Assembly: GCA_964565865.1 (NCBI GenBank)
Contig: CAZMGM010000003.1
Coordinates: 1-64,000, forward strand
Source: CBDAPI01 sp964565865
GTDB lineage: Bacteria > Acidobacteriota > UBA6911 > RPQK01 > CBDAPI01
Length of the DNA stretch: 64,000 nucleotides
Reading direction: 5' to 3'
The number at the start of each line of letters is the position of its first letter. Position 1 is the stretch's first letter. This document shows positions 26,383 to 33,547 of the stretch, piece by piece. Position numbers and translations under genes: made by a program. The notes below the pieces were generated by a model. The model did not search any database. It saw only the letters and a list, made by a program, of their open reading frames with translations, and was not told where the DNA came from.

Positions 26383-26522
26383 TAGCAGTCCATGGTGATA
26401 GTCGCTAGCGGGCGCAAACCCTCCTCGCCGATGCGCTTCGACGTGGTCTGCGTCGGTTCGCCTTGCATCTGGGACCACGGCGCCCGTAGCGCGACCCTCG
26501 GGACTTTCACCACGGGCTGCTG
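26383..26522. repeat. 140-bp element with terminal inverted repeats
   Basis: The left end AGCAGTCCATGGTGATAGTC and the right end GGACTTTCACCACGGGCTGC are inverted copies with only a few mismatches. The interior is GC-rich and non-coding. It fills the whole gap between the last shell protein gene and purS. The same end sequence recurs at 33551, 61668, 12943, 8247 and 4296, so this looks like a REP- or MITE-like family. Confidence 0.75.
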
Positions 26523-26528
26523 ACACTA

Positions 26529-26804
26529 TTAGGTGTCGAGCAGATCCACCTGATCCACTACTCCCACGACCGCCGCGTCCACCGGTGTGTAAAACTCCCC
26601 CAGGACGTTCATGGCCGCCCATCCATCGAGGGTGCAGAGCACTCGGTCGCCCACGCCGGAGTCGGCTCCATCGATGGCAAGGACCTGTTCGCCACGCTCC
26701 TCTCCTTTGGGAGTAAGAGGCTGAACGAGAAGAAGTTTCTGTCCCTCGAAACAGGAATCCTTCTTAGTAGAAAAAAGCTGATCGACTACTCTTCCGATGA
26801 TCAT
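26529..26804 (-). CDS. EutN/CcmL pentameric microcompartment shell protein (third copy)
   Basis: This 91-residue BMC-P protein begins MIIGRVVDQLFSTKKDSCFEGQKLLLVQPL and has the family's GADSGVGDRVLC loop and a C-terminal VDAAVVGVVDQVDLLD. EutN/CcmL proteins form pentamers that cap the vertices of a polyhedral protein shell. It overlaps the upstream shell gene by four bases. Among the three copies it is the most divergent in the central loop (WAAMNVLGEFYTP), suggesting a distinct partner or vertex role. It is the last gene of the shell cluster before the inverted-repeat element. Confidence 0.9.
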   Translation of the reverse strand: MIIGRVVDQLFSTKKDSCFEGQKLLLVQPLTPKGEERGEQVLAIDGADSGVGDRVLCTLDGWAAMNVLGEFYTPVDAAVVGVVDQVDLLDT

Positions 26805-27079
26805 GTCGGGGAGCCCGGAAAGTTGGCCCTATCCAAAATTCCGACAATCGAGCAGTCGGATGGCACACGATCCGGGTACCAGGGGAAGCTTCCCTCTTTC
26901 CCGGTTACGTAAAAAACAAGTTCCCCTGGTCCTGCCCCCACCGAGTCAAGGGCTACGCGGATGGGTCCCACGGGATGACCTGTACGGTCGATCGGCCTGA
27001 CCAGGAGGATTTTGTGGCCGGTCAGTGACGGATCCTTGATGGTAGTGACAACCGTTCCGACGATTTCGCCCAGGTTCAT
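26801..27079 (-). CDS. EutN/CcmL pentameric microcompartment shell protein (second copy)
   Basis: This 92-residue BMC-P paralogue begins MNLGEIVGTVVTTIKDPSLTGHKILLVRPID and has DSVGAGPGELVFYVTGKEGSF and CSIVGILDRANF. It overlaps both neighbours by ATGA junctions, so the three pentamer genes are translated as a coupled set. Three BMC-P copies per locus are typical of metabolosomes with several vertex types. Confidence 0.92.
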   Translation of the reverse strand: MNLGEIVGTVVTTIKDPSLTGHKILLVRPIDRTGHPVGPIRVALDSVGAGPGELVFYVTGKEGSFPWYPDRVPSDCSIVGILDRANFPGSPT

Positions 27080-27363
27080 AGTTTGGACGTGGGGGTTCCA
27101 TCGAAGTCGACGGCGTCGACGATTCCGACAATGGAGCAGTCCACCGGATGATCGGTCAATCCGTTGGCCATCCGGGCTGAACTGCCTCGTACGATGATGA
27201 CGGTCTCGCCTGCTCCGGCGCCGACTGTGTCGACCGCCACATGGTACCCGGAGGGATTCCCCGTCTCCGGATCGATGGTCTTAACGATGAGTAGCTTTTT
27301 CCCCTGGAGCTTCTCGTCCTTACGGGTGGCGACTACGGTCCCGGCAACTTTACCTAGAAGCAT
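27076..27363 (-). CDS. EutN/CcmL pentameric microcompartment shell protein (first copy)
   Basis: This 95-residue BMC-P protein begins MLLGKVAGTVVATRKDEKLQGKKLLIVKTID and carries DTVGAGAGETVIIVRGSSAR and CSIVGIVDAVDF. The GAGxGE loop and overall length fit the family exactly. It starts 38 bp after the hexameric shell gene and overlaps the second copy by four bases. It resembles the second copy more than the third, which points to a local duplication. Confidence 0.93.
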   Translation of the reverse strand: MLLGKVAGTVVATRKDEKLQGKKLLIVKTIDPETGNPSGYHVAVDTVGAGAGETVIIVRGSSARMANGLTDHPVDCSIVGIVDAVDFDGTPTSKL

Positions 27364-27401
27364 GGGTGCTCAGAACCTTCTTTTCGGAATCGGGAAGTTG
27401 G

Positions 27402-27689
27402 TTATTTAGGGATGATGGGAAGACGTTCATCCAGGCTCGAATGGGGTCGCGGTATTACGTGAACGCTTACTAGCTCTCCTACCCGTCGAGCTGCGGCAGC
27501 TCCTGCGTCGGTGGCGGCTTTGACCGCGGCTACCTCTCCTCGAACGATGGCTGTCACGAGGCCGCTGCCGATCTTTTCATAGCCAACCAGGGTAACCTTG
27601 GCAGCCTTAACCATCGCGTCGGCGGCTTCAACCATGGCAATGAGACCCTTCGTCTCTACCATTCCCAAAGCTTCCAGCGAATCGGCCAT
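27402..27689 (-). CDS. Hexameric microcompartment shell protein (BMC-H)
   Basis: This 95-residue single BMC-domain protein has the pattern ALGMVETKGLIAMVEAADAMVKAAKVTLVGYEKIGSG and the tail VSVHVIPRPHSSLDERLP, close in layout to PduA/EutM/CcmK. The pore loop KIGSGL is of the PduA type, which forms a small polar central pore. BMC-H tiles make the flat facets of the shell. It is the only BMC-H gene seen in the window, downstream of the aldolase by 33 bp. Confidence 0.95.
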   Translation of the reverse strand: MADSLEALGMVETKGLIAMVEAADAMVKAAKVTLVGYEKIGSGLVTAIVRGEVAAVKAATDAGAAAARRVGELVSVHVIPRPHSSLDERLPIIPK

Positions 27690-27722
27690 TTCCGGTAGTG
27701 TCTCCCAGGATTCTGGACCTGC

Positions 27723-28487
27723 TTATCGGTCCCTGTTCATCTCCAGTACAACTCTCTCAACGATCTCATCGATTTCCCGCGGAGATAACGTGAGAGGGTG
27801 TTCGCCGTGGGCAGTTACGGGACAGTCAGTCTGCCGCGAAACTGGAGCATTTATACCATACTTCCCACTGACGTCAAAAAGTTTGTCCACAGATTCCCGA
27901 GTGAGTAAACTCTGCTTTCCAAGGATGCGTGTCAGTAAAGAGATCTTGGCAAAATGTTCGAGAATTTCCATGCGGAAAAAGGCCTTTTGCAGATCCGATC
28001 CCATAGTGATTGCGCCGTGATTGGCAAGCAGGATTGCGTTGTGTTCGGGGACTAGATCAGTGAGGCTGTTGGCCAGTTCATCGGTGGAAGGAGTCCCGTA
28101 GGGCGCGATCGGGACACAGCCCAGAGTGAGTACAACCTCGGGCATAAGGGCTTCACGGAGTGGAAGACCGGCAACCGCGTGTGCGGTTCCGTACACGGGA
28201 TGTCCGTGACAGACCCCCGTCACGTCAGGACGGCCCCGGTAGACTAGCACGTGCATTTTGATTTCACTGGAAACTCCGCGCCCTCCTTCCAGCTGGTGTC
28301 CCTCAAGGTCAGTTGTAACCAGGTCTTCAGGCTGCAGATCTCCCTTGCACAAGCCTGTCGGAGTGGCAAGCAGCCGTTCTCCCATTCGGATCGACAGGTT
28401 GCCTTCGTTGGCGCAGATCAGGTCTTTGGCATACATTCTCCGGCCGATCTCACAGATGAGTTCCCGCGCTTGCCATTCGATCATCAT
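27723..28487 (-). CDS. Class II aldolase with probable encapsulation peptide
   Basis: This protein of about 254 residues belongs to the class II aldolase/adducin family (fuculose- or rhamnulose-phosphate aldolase type). Zinc ligands are visible in VCHGHPVYGTAHA and LLANHGAITMG, and the catalytic-type Glu in SSEIKMHVLVYRG. After the domain and a Pro-rich linker, the C-terminus ends in a short amphipathic helix (LSPREIDEIVERVVLEM), as in cargo targeted to microcompartments. ATG 28487 has GGAG a few bases upstream; a GTG at 28556 would add 23 unconserved residues. It heads the shell gene cluster. The substrate is inferred only. Confidence 0.88.
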   Translation of the reverse strand: MMIEWQARELICEIGRRMYAKDLICANEGNLSIRMGERLLATPTGLCKGDLQPEDLVTTDLEGHQLEGGRGVSSEIKMHVLVYRGRPDVTGVCHGHPVYGTAHAVAGLPLREALMPEVVLTLGCVPIAPYGTPSTDELANSLTDLVPEHNAILLANHGAITMGSDLQKAFFRMEILEHFAKISLLTRILGKQSLLTRESVDKLFDVSGKYGINAPVSRQTDCPVTAHGEHPLTLSPREIDEIVERVVLEMNRDR

Positions 28488-28558
28488 CAGCTCCGGGTTC
28501 CGAGCTCCCAGTTCCGGGCTGGCACTGGTCGTCACTCCCGCCATTACAGGTTCCACGT

Positions 28559-28632
28559 TCTACGAACCTTCAACCTGTAACTGTCAACTGTCAACCTTCA
28601 ACCTTCAACTGTCAACCAGTAACCGGTAAGCC
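28559..28632. repeat. Heptamer tandem repeat (CAACCTT/CAACTGT type)
   Basis: About ten 7-bp units follow one another: CAACCTG, TAACTGT, CAACTGT, CAACCTT, CAACCTT, CAACTGT, CAACCAG, TAACCGG. The repeat lies between the divergent aldolase and ruvA genes. Shorter stretches with the same period occur near 60862, 32690, 310 and 15550. Confidence 0.8.
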
Positions 28633-28655
28633 AGTCCCAGAGCAGTCCGGTTCGC

Positions 28656-28661
28656 TATAAT
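28656..28661 (+). promoter_or_regulatory. Perfect -10 box just upstream of ruvA
   Basis: TATAAT ends 7 bases before the preferred ruvA start codon ATG 28669, and no ribosome binding site fits between. If it is used, the mRNA would begin at or next to the start codon (leaderless). No good -35 is seen. Confidence 0.4.
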
Positions 28662-28668
28662 GCAACCT

Positions 28669-29268
28669 ATGCTTGCCCGACTCAGGGGAACGCTGACGGA
28701 GAAGTCGGCCGGCCAGATTATCATCGATGTGAACGGGGTAGGATACGAGGTGTTCATCCCTTTCTCCACTTACTATGAACTGGCCGAACCGGGAGACAGA
28801 GTCACGCTTCACATTTACACTCATGTTAAAGAAAACGATCTGAGCCTTTATGGATTCTCGACTCAACGGGAAAAGGATCTTTTCAATCTGTTGATCCAAA
28901 TTTCCGGCATCGGCCCCAAGCTGGGAGTGACTATTCTCTCGGGACTTCCAGCAGAGGAACTGGCCGAAGCGGTCGTGGCAGGTGACCTGGTGCGCTTGCA
29001 TTCTATTCCGGGGGTGGGAAAGAAGACGGCAGAGCGGATCATTCTCGAGCTCAAGGAGAAGCTCGACCGGTTCCTTCCGGAGAGGTCCTCACAAGATGCT
29101 GCAAGGTCTGGCAGCGGGATGGGCGGCGACGTGGTCTCTGCCCTGGTTAATCTTGGTTACCAGAAGGCAGCTGCCGAGAAAGCCGTCAGCGCCATCAATA
29201 GGGAAGGGACGAATTGTGGCTTTCAGGCCCTCTTGAGGGGGGCTTTGAGTCACCTTTCTGGCTCTTAG
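28669..29268 (+). CDS. ruvA: Holliday junction branch migration protein RuvA
   Basis: This 199-residue RuvA starts MLARLRGTLTEKSAGQIIIDVNGVGYEVFIP (OB domain). Helix-hairpin-helix motifs SGIGPKLGVTILSGL and PGVGKKTAERIILELKEKL bind the junction, and a C-terminal domain III (VVSALVNLGYQKAAAEKAV) contacts RuvB. ATG 28669 matches the family start (M-x-x-x-L-R-G) better than ATG 28660. It is followed 25 bp later by ruvB, the usual operon. ruvC is not present here. Confidence 0.95.
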   Translation: MLARLRGTLTEKSAGQIIIDVNGVGYEVFIPFSTYYELAEPGDRVTLHIYTHVKENDLSLYGFSTQREKDLFNLLIQISGIGPKLGVTILSGLPAEELAEAVVAGDLVRLHSIPGVGKKTAERIILELKEKLDRFLPERSSQDAARSGSGMGGDVVSALVNLGYQKAAAEKAVSAINREGTNCGFQALLRGALSHLSGS

Positions 29269-29293
29269 CCAGCGAAGAGGTTGAATCGTTCTT

Positions 29294-30319
29294 ATGGAAG
29301 AAGACAATCGCTTCCTCGATCCGTCCTTGAAGGATGGGGATCGATCGCTAGAGAACAGTTTGCGTCCGCGTGCGATGAAGGAGTTCATCGGACAGCCCAG
29401 GGTCAAGGAGAGCTTGGGTATCTCTATCCAGGCAGCCCTTCACCGCAGCGATCCCCTCGACCATGTGCTTTTATACGGCCCGCCGGGGCTTGGAAAAACG
29501 ACCCTGGCTCAGATCATTGCTCAGGAATTGGGTGTGAACTTCAGGAGCACCTCGGGACCAACCGTAGAGAGACGAGGTGATTTGGCAGCAATTCTGACCA
29601 ACCTGGAACCGAATGATGTGCTCTTCATTGATGAGATTCACCGGCTTCACCCGGCCATCGAGGAAATCCTGTACCCGGCGATGGAGGATTTCAAGATTGA
29701 CATCATCATCGGCGAGGGACCGGGTGCTCGGTCGATTTCCCTCGAAATTCCCCGGTTTACTCTGGTGGGGGCGACCACACGCAGCGGGCTGTTGACATCT
29801 CCTCTGCGGGCACGGTTCGGAATCTTACAGCGACTCGATTTTTATACCCAGGCAGACCTGGCTGAAGTGGTTCAACGATCGGCCGGGATACTCGGGATTG
29901 AGGTTGATCCAGGTGGCGCCGGAGAGATTGCAAAGCGCAGCCGTGGTACTCCTAGGATTGCCAACCGTCTGCTCAAGAGAGTCCGGGACTACGCTCAAGT
30001 CAGAGAAGACGGCTTTGTGGACGACGCGATTGCCTGCCGGGGGCTGGAGCTCATGAACGTAGATTCGCAAGGACTGGACGAGACCGACCGAAAGCTTCTG
30101 TTGACGATCATTGACAAGTTCGATGGAGGTCCGGTGGGCATCAAGACGATCTCGGCTGCGATTTCAGAGGAAACGGATGCCATTGAGGACATCTACGAGC
30201 CCTACCTGATCCAGGTAGGTTTCTTGAATCGGACTCGCAGGGGCCGAGTCGCTACACGGCTGGCCTTTGAACACCTGGGAAAAACCTACGACCCAGCACC
30301 TCAGAAACGACTCTTCTAA
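29294..30319 (+). CDS. ruvB: Holliday junction branch migration ATPase RuvB
   Basis: This 341-residue AAA+ motor drives branch migration with RuvA. RPRAMKEFIGQPRVKESL is the N-terminal signature. Walker A is GPPGLGKTTLAQIIA, Walker B FIDEIHRLHP, sensor 1 lies in LVGATTRSGLL, and the Arg finger region PLRARFG is present. The C-terminal winged helix has LTIIDKFDGGPVGIKTIS and LIQVGFLNRTRRGR. Length and motifs are complete. Confidence 0.97.
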   Translation: MEEDNRFLDPSLKDGDRSLENSLRPRAMKEFIGQPRVKESLGISIQAALHRSDPLDHVLLYGPPGLGKTTLAQIIAQELGVNFRSTSGPTVERRGDLAAILTNLEPNDVLFIDEIHRLHPAIEEILYPAMEDFKIDIIIGEGPGARSISLEIPRFTLVGATTRSGLLTSPLRARFGILQRLDFYTQADLAEVVQRSAGILGIEVDPGGAGEIAKRSRGTPRIANRLLKRVRDYAQVREDGFVDDAIACRGLELMNVDSQGLDETDRKLLLTIIDKFDGGPVGIKTISAAISEETDAIEDIYEPYLIQVGFLNRTRRGRVATRLAFEHLGKTYDPAPQKRLF

Positions 30320-30850
30320 GTCTTCTTCGCTAGGACTCCCGTCCAGTCAAACAGAACTTCCAGTCCCGGTTTGACGAGCTCTCCCAGATGCTTGCACAGA
30401 TTATCAAGGGCAAGCAGGAAGTCCTTGATCTGACCTTGAGGATCGCACCTGTCTGGGTGCTGTAGGAACCTCCACCGAAGCCGCCTCCGATTTTGCCGAA
30501 AGCTCCGTCGAGTCCTTTTTCTTTTTCTCGGTTCCAAACTGCGTGATGCTGCTCACGATCATTGTATTCACTCCCAGGACTTTGCCGATCCGGGCCGCTG
30601 TCTTCCAGGTTCTGCTCGGCGAGAATCTTATCCCGCCAGTTTCACTCGATCACACGAAGGGTCCCATTTGTGACAAGTTCAGTGATGATGAGGTCGTAAA
30701 TTCTTTGTCGATGTCCCAGTTGCCACGCCACCATTGTTGGACGGTTCCGAAATCGAAGTTCATGACAGCAGCGCGTTTTCTGTCTCTGGCCTGGCAAGGT
30801 ACACTGAACAGGTAGGCAAAACAGAGAACCAAAGGCAATCGCAGTGCCAT
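30320..30850 (-). pseudogene. Decayed CsgG-family lipoprotein/secreted protein gene
   Basis: From ATG 30850 the minus strand gives a signal peptide (MALRLPLVLCFAYLFSVPCQA), then AAVMNFDFGTVQQWWRGNWDI, the typical start of CsgG-family proteins that precede a GKGIADLLVDRL segment. The rest survives in pieces in different frames: LRVIE, stop, NWRDKILAEQNLE near 30620-30660; then VNTMIVSSITQFGTEKKK near 30530-30565; then a Gly-rich GAFGKIGGGFGGGSYSTQTG near 30460-30510. Intact relatives carry these blocks in the same order. At least one in-frame stop and several frameshifts or deletions make this a pseudogene. Confidence 0.7.
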
Positions 30851-30924
30851 TTCTAGGTCTTCCGAGTTAGAGCTGGTCACTCTGATGGTTTAGCAGTTCC
30901 TACCGGATATAATCCCAGGCTCGT

Positions 30925-31536
30925 ATGGCAGAGGGCTGTTTTTCTCCATTTGTGTTACTGCGAAGGCTCTATGAATGGGTATTGAGCTGGGCTGAGCATC
31001 GGTCGGCCCTGTGGGCATTGTTTGGCCTGTCCTTCGCCGAAGCGTCTTTCTTTCCGGTCCCGCCCGATGTCCTTTTGATGGCGATGGCAATCGGAAAACC
31101 GCGGCGAGCTCTTCGTTTTGCCCTGGTGTGTCTGGCTGGTTCCCTGTTGGGGGGGCTCTTCGGATATCTGCTGGGTTATCATTTTTACGCCCTGATCGGA
31201 AAACCCATCATTGGCCTATACTCGGCTGGCGACCAATACGAAAAGGTGCGTGAACTGTTTAAGACCTGGAATGCCGTCGCCGTCGCCGTGGCCGGGTTTA
31301 CGCCCATTCCCTTTAAAGTCTTCACGATTGCTGCTGGTGCTTTCCGGGTCAATCTGCTGACTTTTTTCCTGGCGGCAGCCGCGAGCCGGAGCGCCCGCTT
31401 CTTTCTTGTTGCGGGATTGATCTACTATTTCGGCCCGGCGGTCAAGGAGAAGATCGATCGCTATTTTAACCAGTTAACGGTCCTTTTCATGATCCTTCTC
31501 GTGGGTGGATTTTTGGTTCTGAAGTATGTATTGTAG
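30925..31536 (+). CDS. VTT/DedA-like membrane protein (YqaA type)
   Basis: This 203-residue polytopic membrane protein has about five hydrophobic segments. It has the family blocks GLSFAEASFFPVPPDVLLMAMAIGKPRRALRFAL (re-entrant helix with the conserved acidic and Pro residues), then GSLLGGLFGYLLGYHF and FTPIPFKVFTIAAGAFRVNLLTFFLAAAASRSARFFLVAGL. VTT/DedA proteins act in lipid or ion homeostasis of the membrane; the YqaA branch is poorly characterised. It is followed directly by tRNA-Pro. Confidence 0.85.
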   Translation: MAEGCFSPFVLLRRLYEWVLSWAEHRSALWALFGLSFAEASFFPVPPDVLLMAMAIGKPRRALRFALVCLAGSLLGGLFGYLLGYHFYALIGKPIIGLYSAGDQYEKVRELFKTWNAVAVAVAGFTPIPFKVFTIAAGAFRVNLLTFFLAAAASRSARFFLVAGLIYYFGPAVKEKIDRYFNQLTVLFMILLVGGFLVLKYVL

Positions 31537-31553
31537 GAGGCCTTTTTGAGGAG

Positions 31554-31630
<77 letters not shown>

Positions 31631-31634
31631 GCTT

Positions 31635-31922
31635 GTGTCGACTCCAGAAGGGATTCATTCACGGCACTACTACCTAACTGGACGGGTGCAGGGAGTGGGT
31701 TTTCGCTACTATGTATACCGTAAGGCGTTCGAGCTGCAAGTGAAGGGTTGGGTACGAAATCTCGCTGATGGCCGGGTAGAGTGCTGGGCTGAGGCAGATA
31801 CCAGGGCGTTGGACGTTTTTGAGCGTCATGTGCGGACGGGTCCCAGCCTCGGCCGGGTCAAGTCCATGGAGGTCGAAGCGCAGCGGCCGCGCGGTTATTC
31901 TGATTTTTCGATTGAGGTCTAG
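31635..31922 (+). CDS. acyP: Acylphosphatase
   Basis: This 95-residue protein hydrolyses carboxyl-phosphate bonds such as those of acetyl phosphate or 1,3-bisphosphoglycerate. The phosphate-binding loop TGRVQGVGFRYYVYRKA with the catalytic Arg and the second signature GWVRNLADGRVECWAEA with the catalytic Asn are intact. The GTG start at 31635 lies only 4 bp after the tRNA-Pro CCA, so translation would follow tRNA processing from a joint transcript or a promoter inside the tRNA. Twelve bp separate it from apt. Confidence 0.92.
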   Translation: MSTPEGIHSRHYYLTGRVQGVGFRYYVYRKAFELQVKGWVRNLADGRVECWAEADTRALDVFERHVRTGPSLGRVKSMEVEAQRPRGYSDFSIEV

Positions 31923-31934
31923 CAGCCCGCTAAT

Positions 31935-32450
31935 ATGGAAGAACTTAAGAAGCTGATCCGAGAAGTGCCGGATTTCCCCAAACCCGGGATCCTTTTCTAT
32001 GATGTAACGACGCTGCTGAAGGATGCTGCCGGTCTACGCTCGGTTCTTGGCCACTTCGAGGAAACCTTTCGGGATCAACCGATCGACAAAGTAGTGGGGA
32101 TCGAATCACGGGGATTCATTCTGGCACCAACGATTGCCGCACGGTGCAACGCCGGTTTTGTGCCGATTCGCAAGCGCGGCAAACTTCCGGCGGAGACGAT
32201 CGAGGCATCCTACGAGTTGGAGTATGGAGTCGACAGCTTGGAGGCACACCTTGACTCCATTGAAGAAGGCGAGAATGTCCTCATTGTGGATGACCTTTTG
32301 GCAACCGGAGGCACGGCCCGGGCGGCCCTGGAACTGGTTCGAAGACTGGGCGGAAACATAACCGCCGTGGCATTCTTGATCGAGCTGGAATTTCTGTCGG
32401 GTCGCGATCAGCTGGGCGACGTCGAAGTGTTCTCGCTGCTGCGCTACTAG
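31935..32450 (+). CDS. apt: Adenine phosphoribosyltransferase
   Basis: This 171-residue salvage enzyme makes AMP from adenine and PRPP. VPDFPKPGILFYDVTTLLKD is the family N-terminus, and VVGIESRGFILAPTIA and RKRGKLPAETIEASYELEYG form the base site. The PRPP loop is VLIVDDLLATGGTARAAL. All are standard. The stop codon TAG falls at the very edge of an inverted-repeat element (32447-32622). Confidence 0.96.
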   Translation: MEELKKLIREVPDFPKPGILFYDVTTLLKDAAGLRSVLGHFEETFRDQPIDKVVGIESRGFILAPTIAARCNAGFVPIRKRGKLPAETIEASYELEYGVDSLEAHLDSIEEGENVLIVDDLLATGGTARAALELVRRLGGNITAVAFLIELEFLSGRDQLGDVEVFSLLRY

Positions 32451-32622
32451 TGGACGGTAATACCTGAAGCGCTAGCGCCTGAGCTACTCTCGACCCCGAT
32501 CTGGGCCTTGTACCTCCTCGCCGCCATAGTCCTGGCTATGCCTCGTCCACGCGGCCTTGACCTCGGTTCCGAATGGCGCTCGCTCATCCACCAGCGATTC
32601 AAGCATTACAGTCCAGTACTAG
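32447..32622. repeat. 176-bp element with terminal inverted repeats
   Basis: The left end CTAGTGGACGGTAATACCTG and the inverse of the right end (CTAGTACTGGACTGTAATGC) match with a two-base insertion and a few changes. Inside are a GCGCTAGCGC palindrome and a CATAG-TCCTGG-CTATG hairpin. The ends resemble, but are not the same as, the AGCAGTCC...GTGGTGAAA family. The left end includes the apt stop codon. Confidence 0.6.
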
Positions 32623-32719
32623 AAAGGCTCGAGCGATGAGGTGTGGCCCACCGTTACCGGCAAAAGTGCAAAGTAGAAAGTGCCTTGAACCTTCAACTTT
32701 CAACCAGGAAAGGTCTTTT

Positions 32720-33532
32720 TTATCCGCTGTTTTCACCTGGGTTCTCGGGGTCTGCTTCAGCATCTTTGGAGGTGGGATGGGACTCCTTTCCAGAACCTGT
32801 CTCGTTCTCCAGCAGCGCGATGCGAGCCTCGATAGAGGCCACGTTGGGCAGCGCCGGGTGTTCGTCCTTGAGCCTCTTGAAGAGGTCCAGAGCCTCCGCC
32901 TTTTGCCCGGCCGCGTCATAGGTCTTGGCCAGGTTCGACATGATTTCCGAAGCAGGGACATGCGACGAGGGATCATCCAGGATCTGGTTCCAGGCCTCGA
33001 TTGCCTGAGGGCGCTGGCCCAGGTGAAGGGCCAAGAGGGCGACGTGGTTCCGAGCCAGATTGCGCATTTCCGGTCGCGACGACTGGTCGACAATGTCGCG
33101 AAACGACTCCAGGGATTCCTGGTAATGTTTCAGTCTTCGCTGCGTGACCCCAACGTAGAATCGAGCTAGTTCGCCTACCACCGACCAGCCCTGCTGATCA
33201 GCGATTTGGCGAAATCTTCGGAGGGCGTTCTCGTCCCGGGACTCTGTACTGGTGTAAGGCAACTCTCCATCGGGCTGCGCCTGATCCTCGGCATCCGGCA
33301 CCACGGCGTTGAAGATCTTCAGGGCCCCGGCCAGCTCGTCCTGCGCTGCCTTTTTGCGGCTAACCTGGACGGCGTCGAAACCCCAGTAACCGATACCGGC
33401 TAGGATGACCGCTGCCACTCCTACCAGTAGGTAGTTGCGGTATTCAATCACTCTCTCCCAGGTTTCAACTAGAAGAAAGCGAATCCGATCTTCGCTGATT
33501 TCCTTACGCGTGAGGTGTTTTGGTCTGGGCAA
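32720..33532 (-). CDS. Membrane-anchored TPR protein (YfgM-like)
   Basis: This 270-residue protein has a basic cytoplasmic start (MPRPKHLTRKEISEDRIRFLLVETWERVIEY), then one transmembrane helix (YLLVGVAAVILAGIGYWGF). A periplasmic TPR-like helical region follows (GELARFYVGVTQRRLKHYQESLESFRDIVDQ, ARNHVALLALHLGQRPQAIEAWNQIL, SNLAKTYDAAGQKAEALDLFKRL). It ends in an acidic low-complexity tail. The layout fits YfgM/TPR_21 proteins that assist periplasmic chaperones or the Sec translocon, though sequence alone does not fix the role. It is a single gene, flanked on both sides by repeats. Confidence 0.8.
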   Translation of the reverse strand: MPRPKHLTRKEISEDRIRFLLVETWERVIEYRNYLLVGVAAVILAGIGYWGFDAVQVSRKKAAQDELAGALKIFNAVVPDAEDQAQPDGELPYTSTESRDENALRRFRQIADQQGWSVVGELARFYVGVTQRRLKHYQESLESFRDIVDQSSRPEMRNLARNHVALLALHLGQRPQAIEAWNQILDDPSSHVPASEIMSNLAKTYDAAGQKAEALDLFKRLKDEHPALPNVASIEARIALLENETGSGKESHPTSKDAEADPENPGENSG

Positions 33533-33547
33533 AGCGAGCCTCCATGT

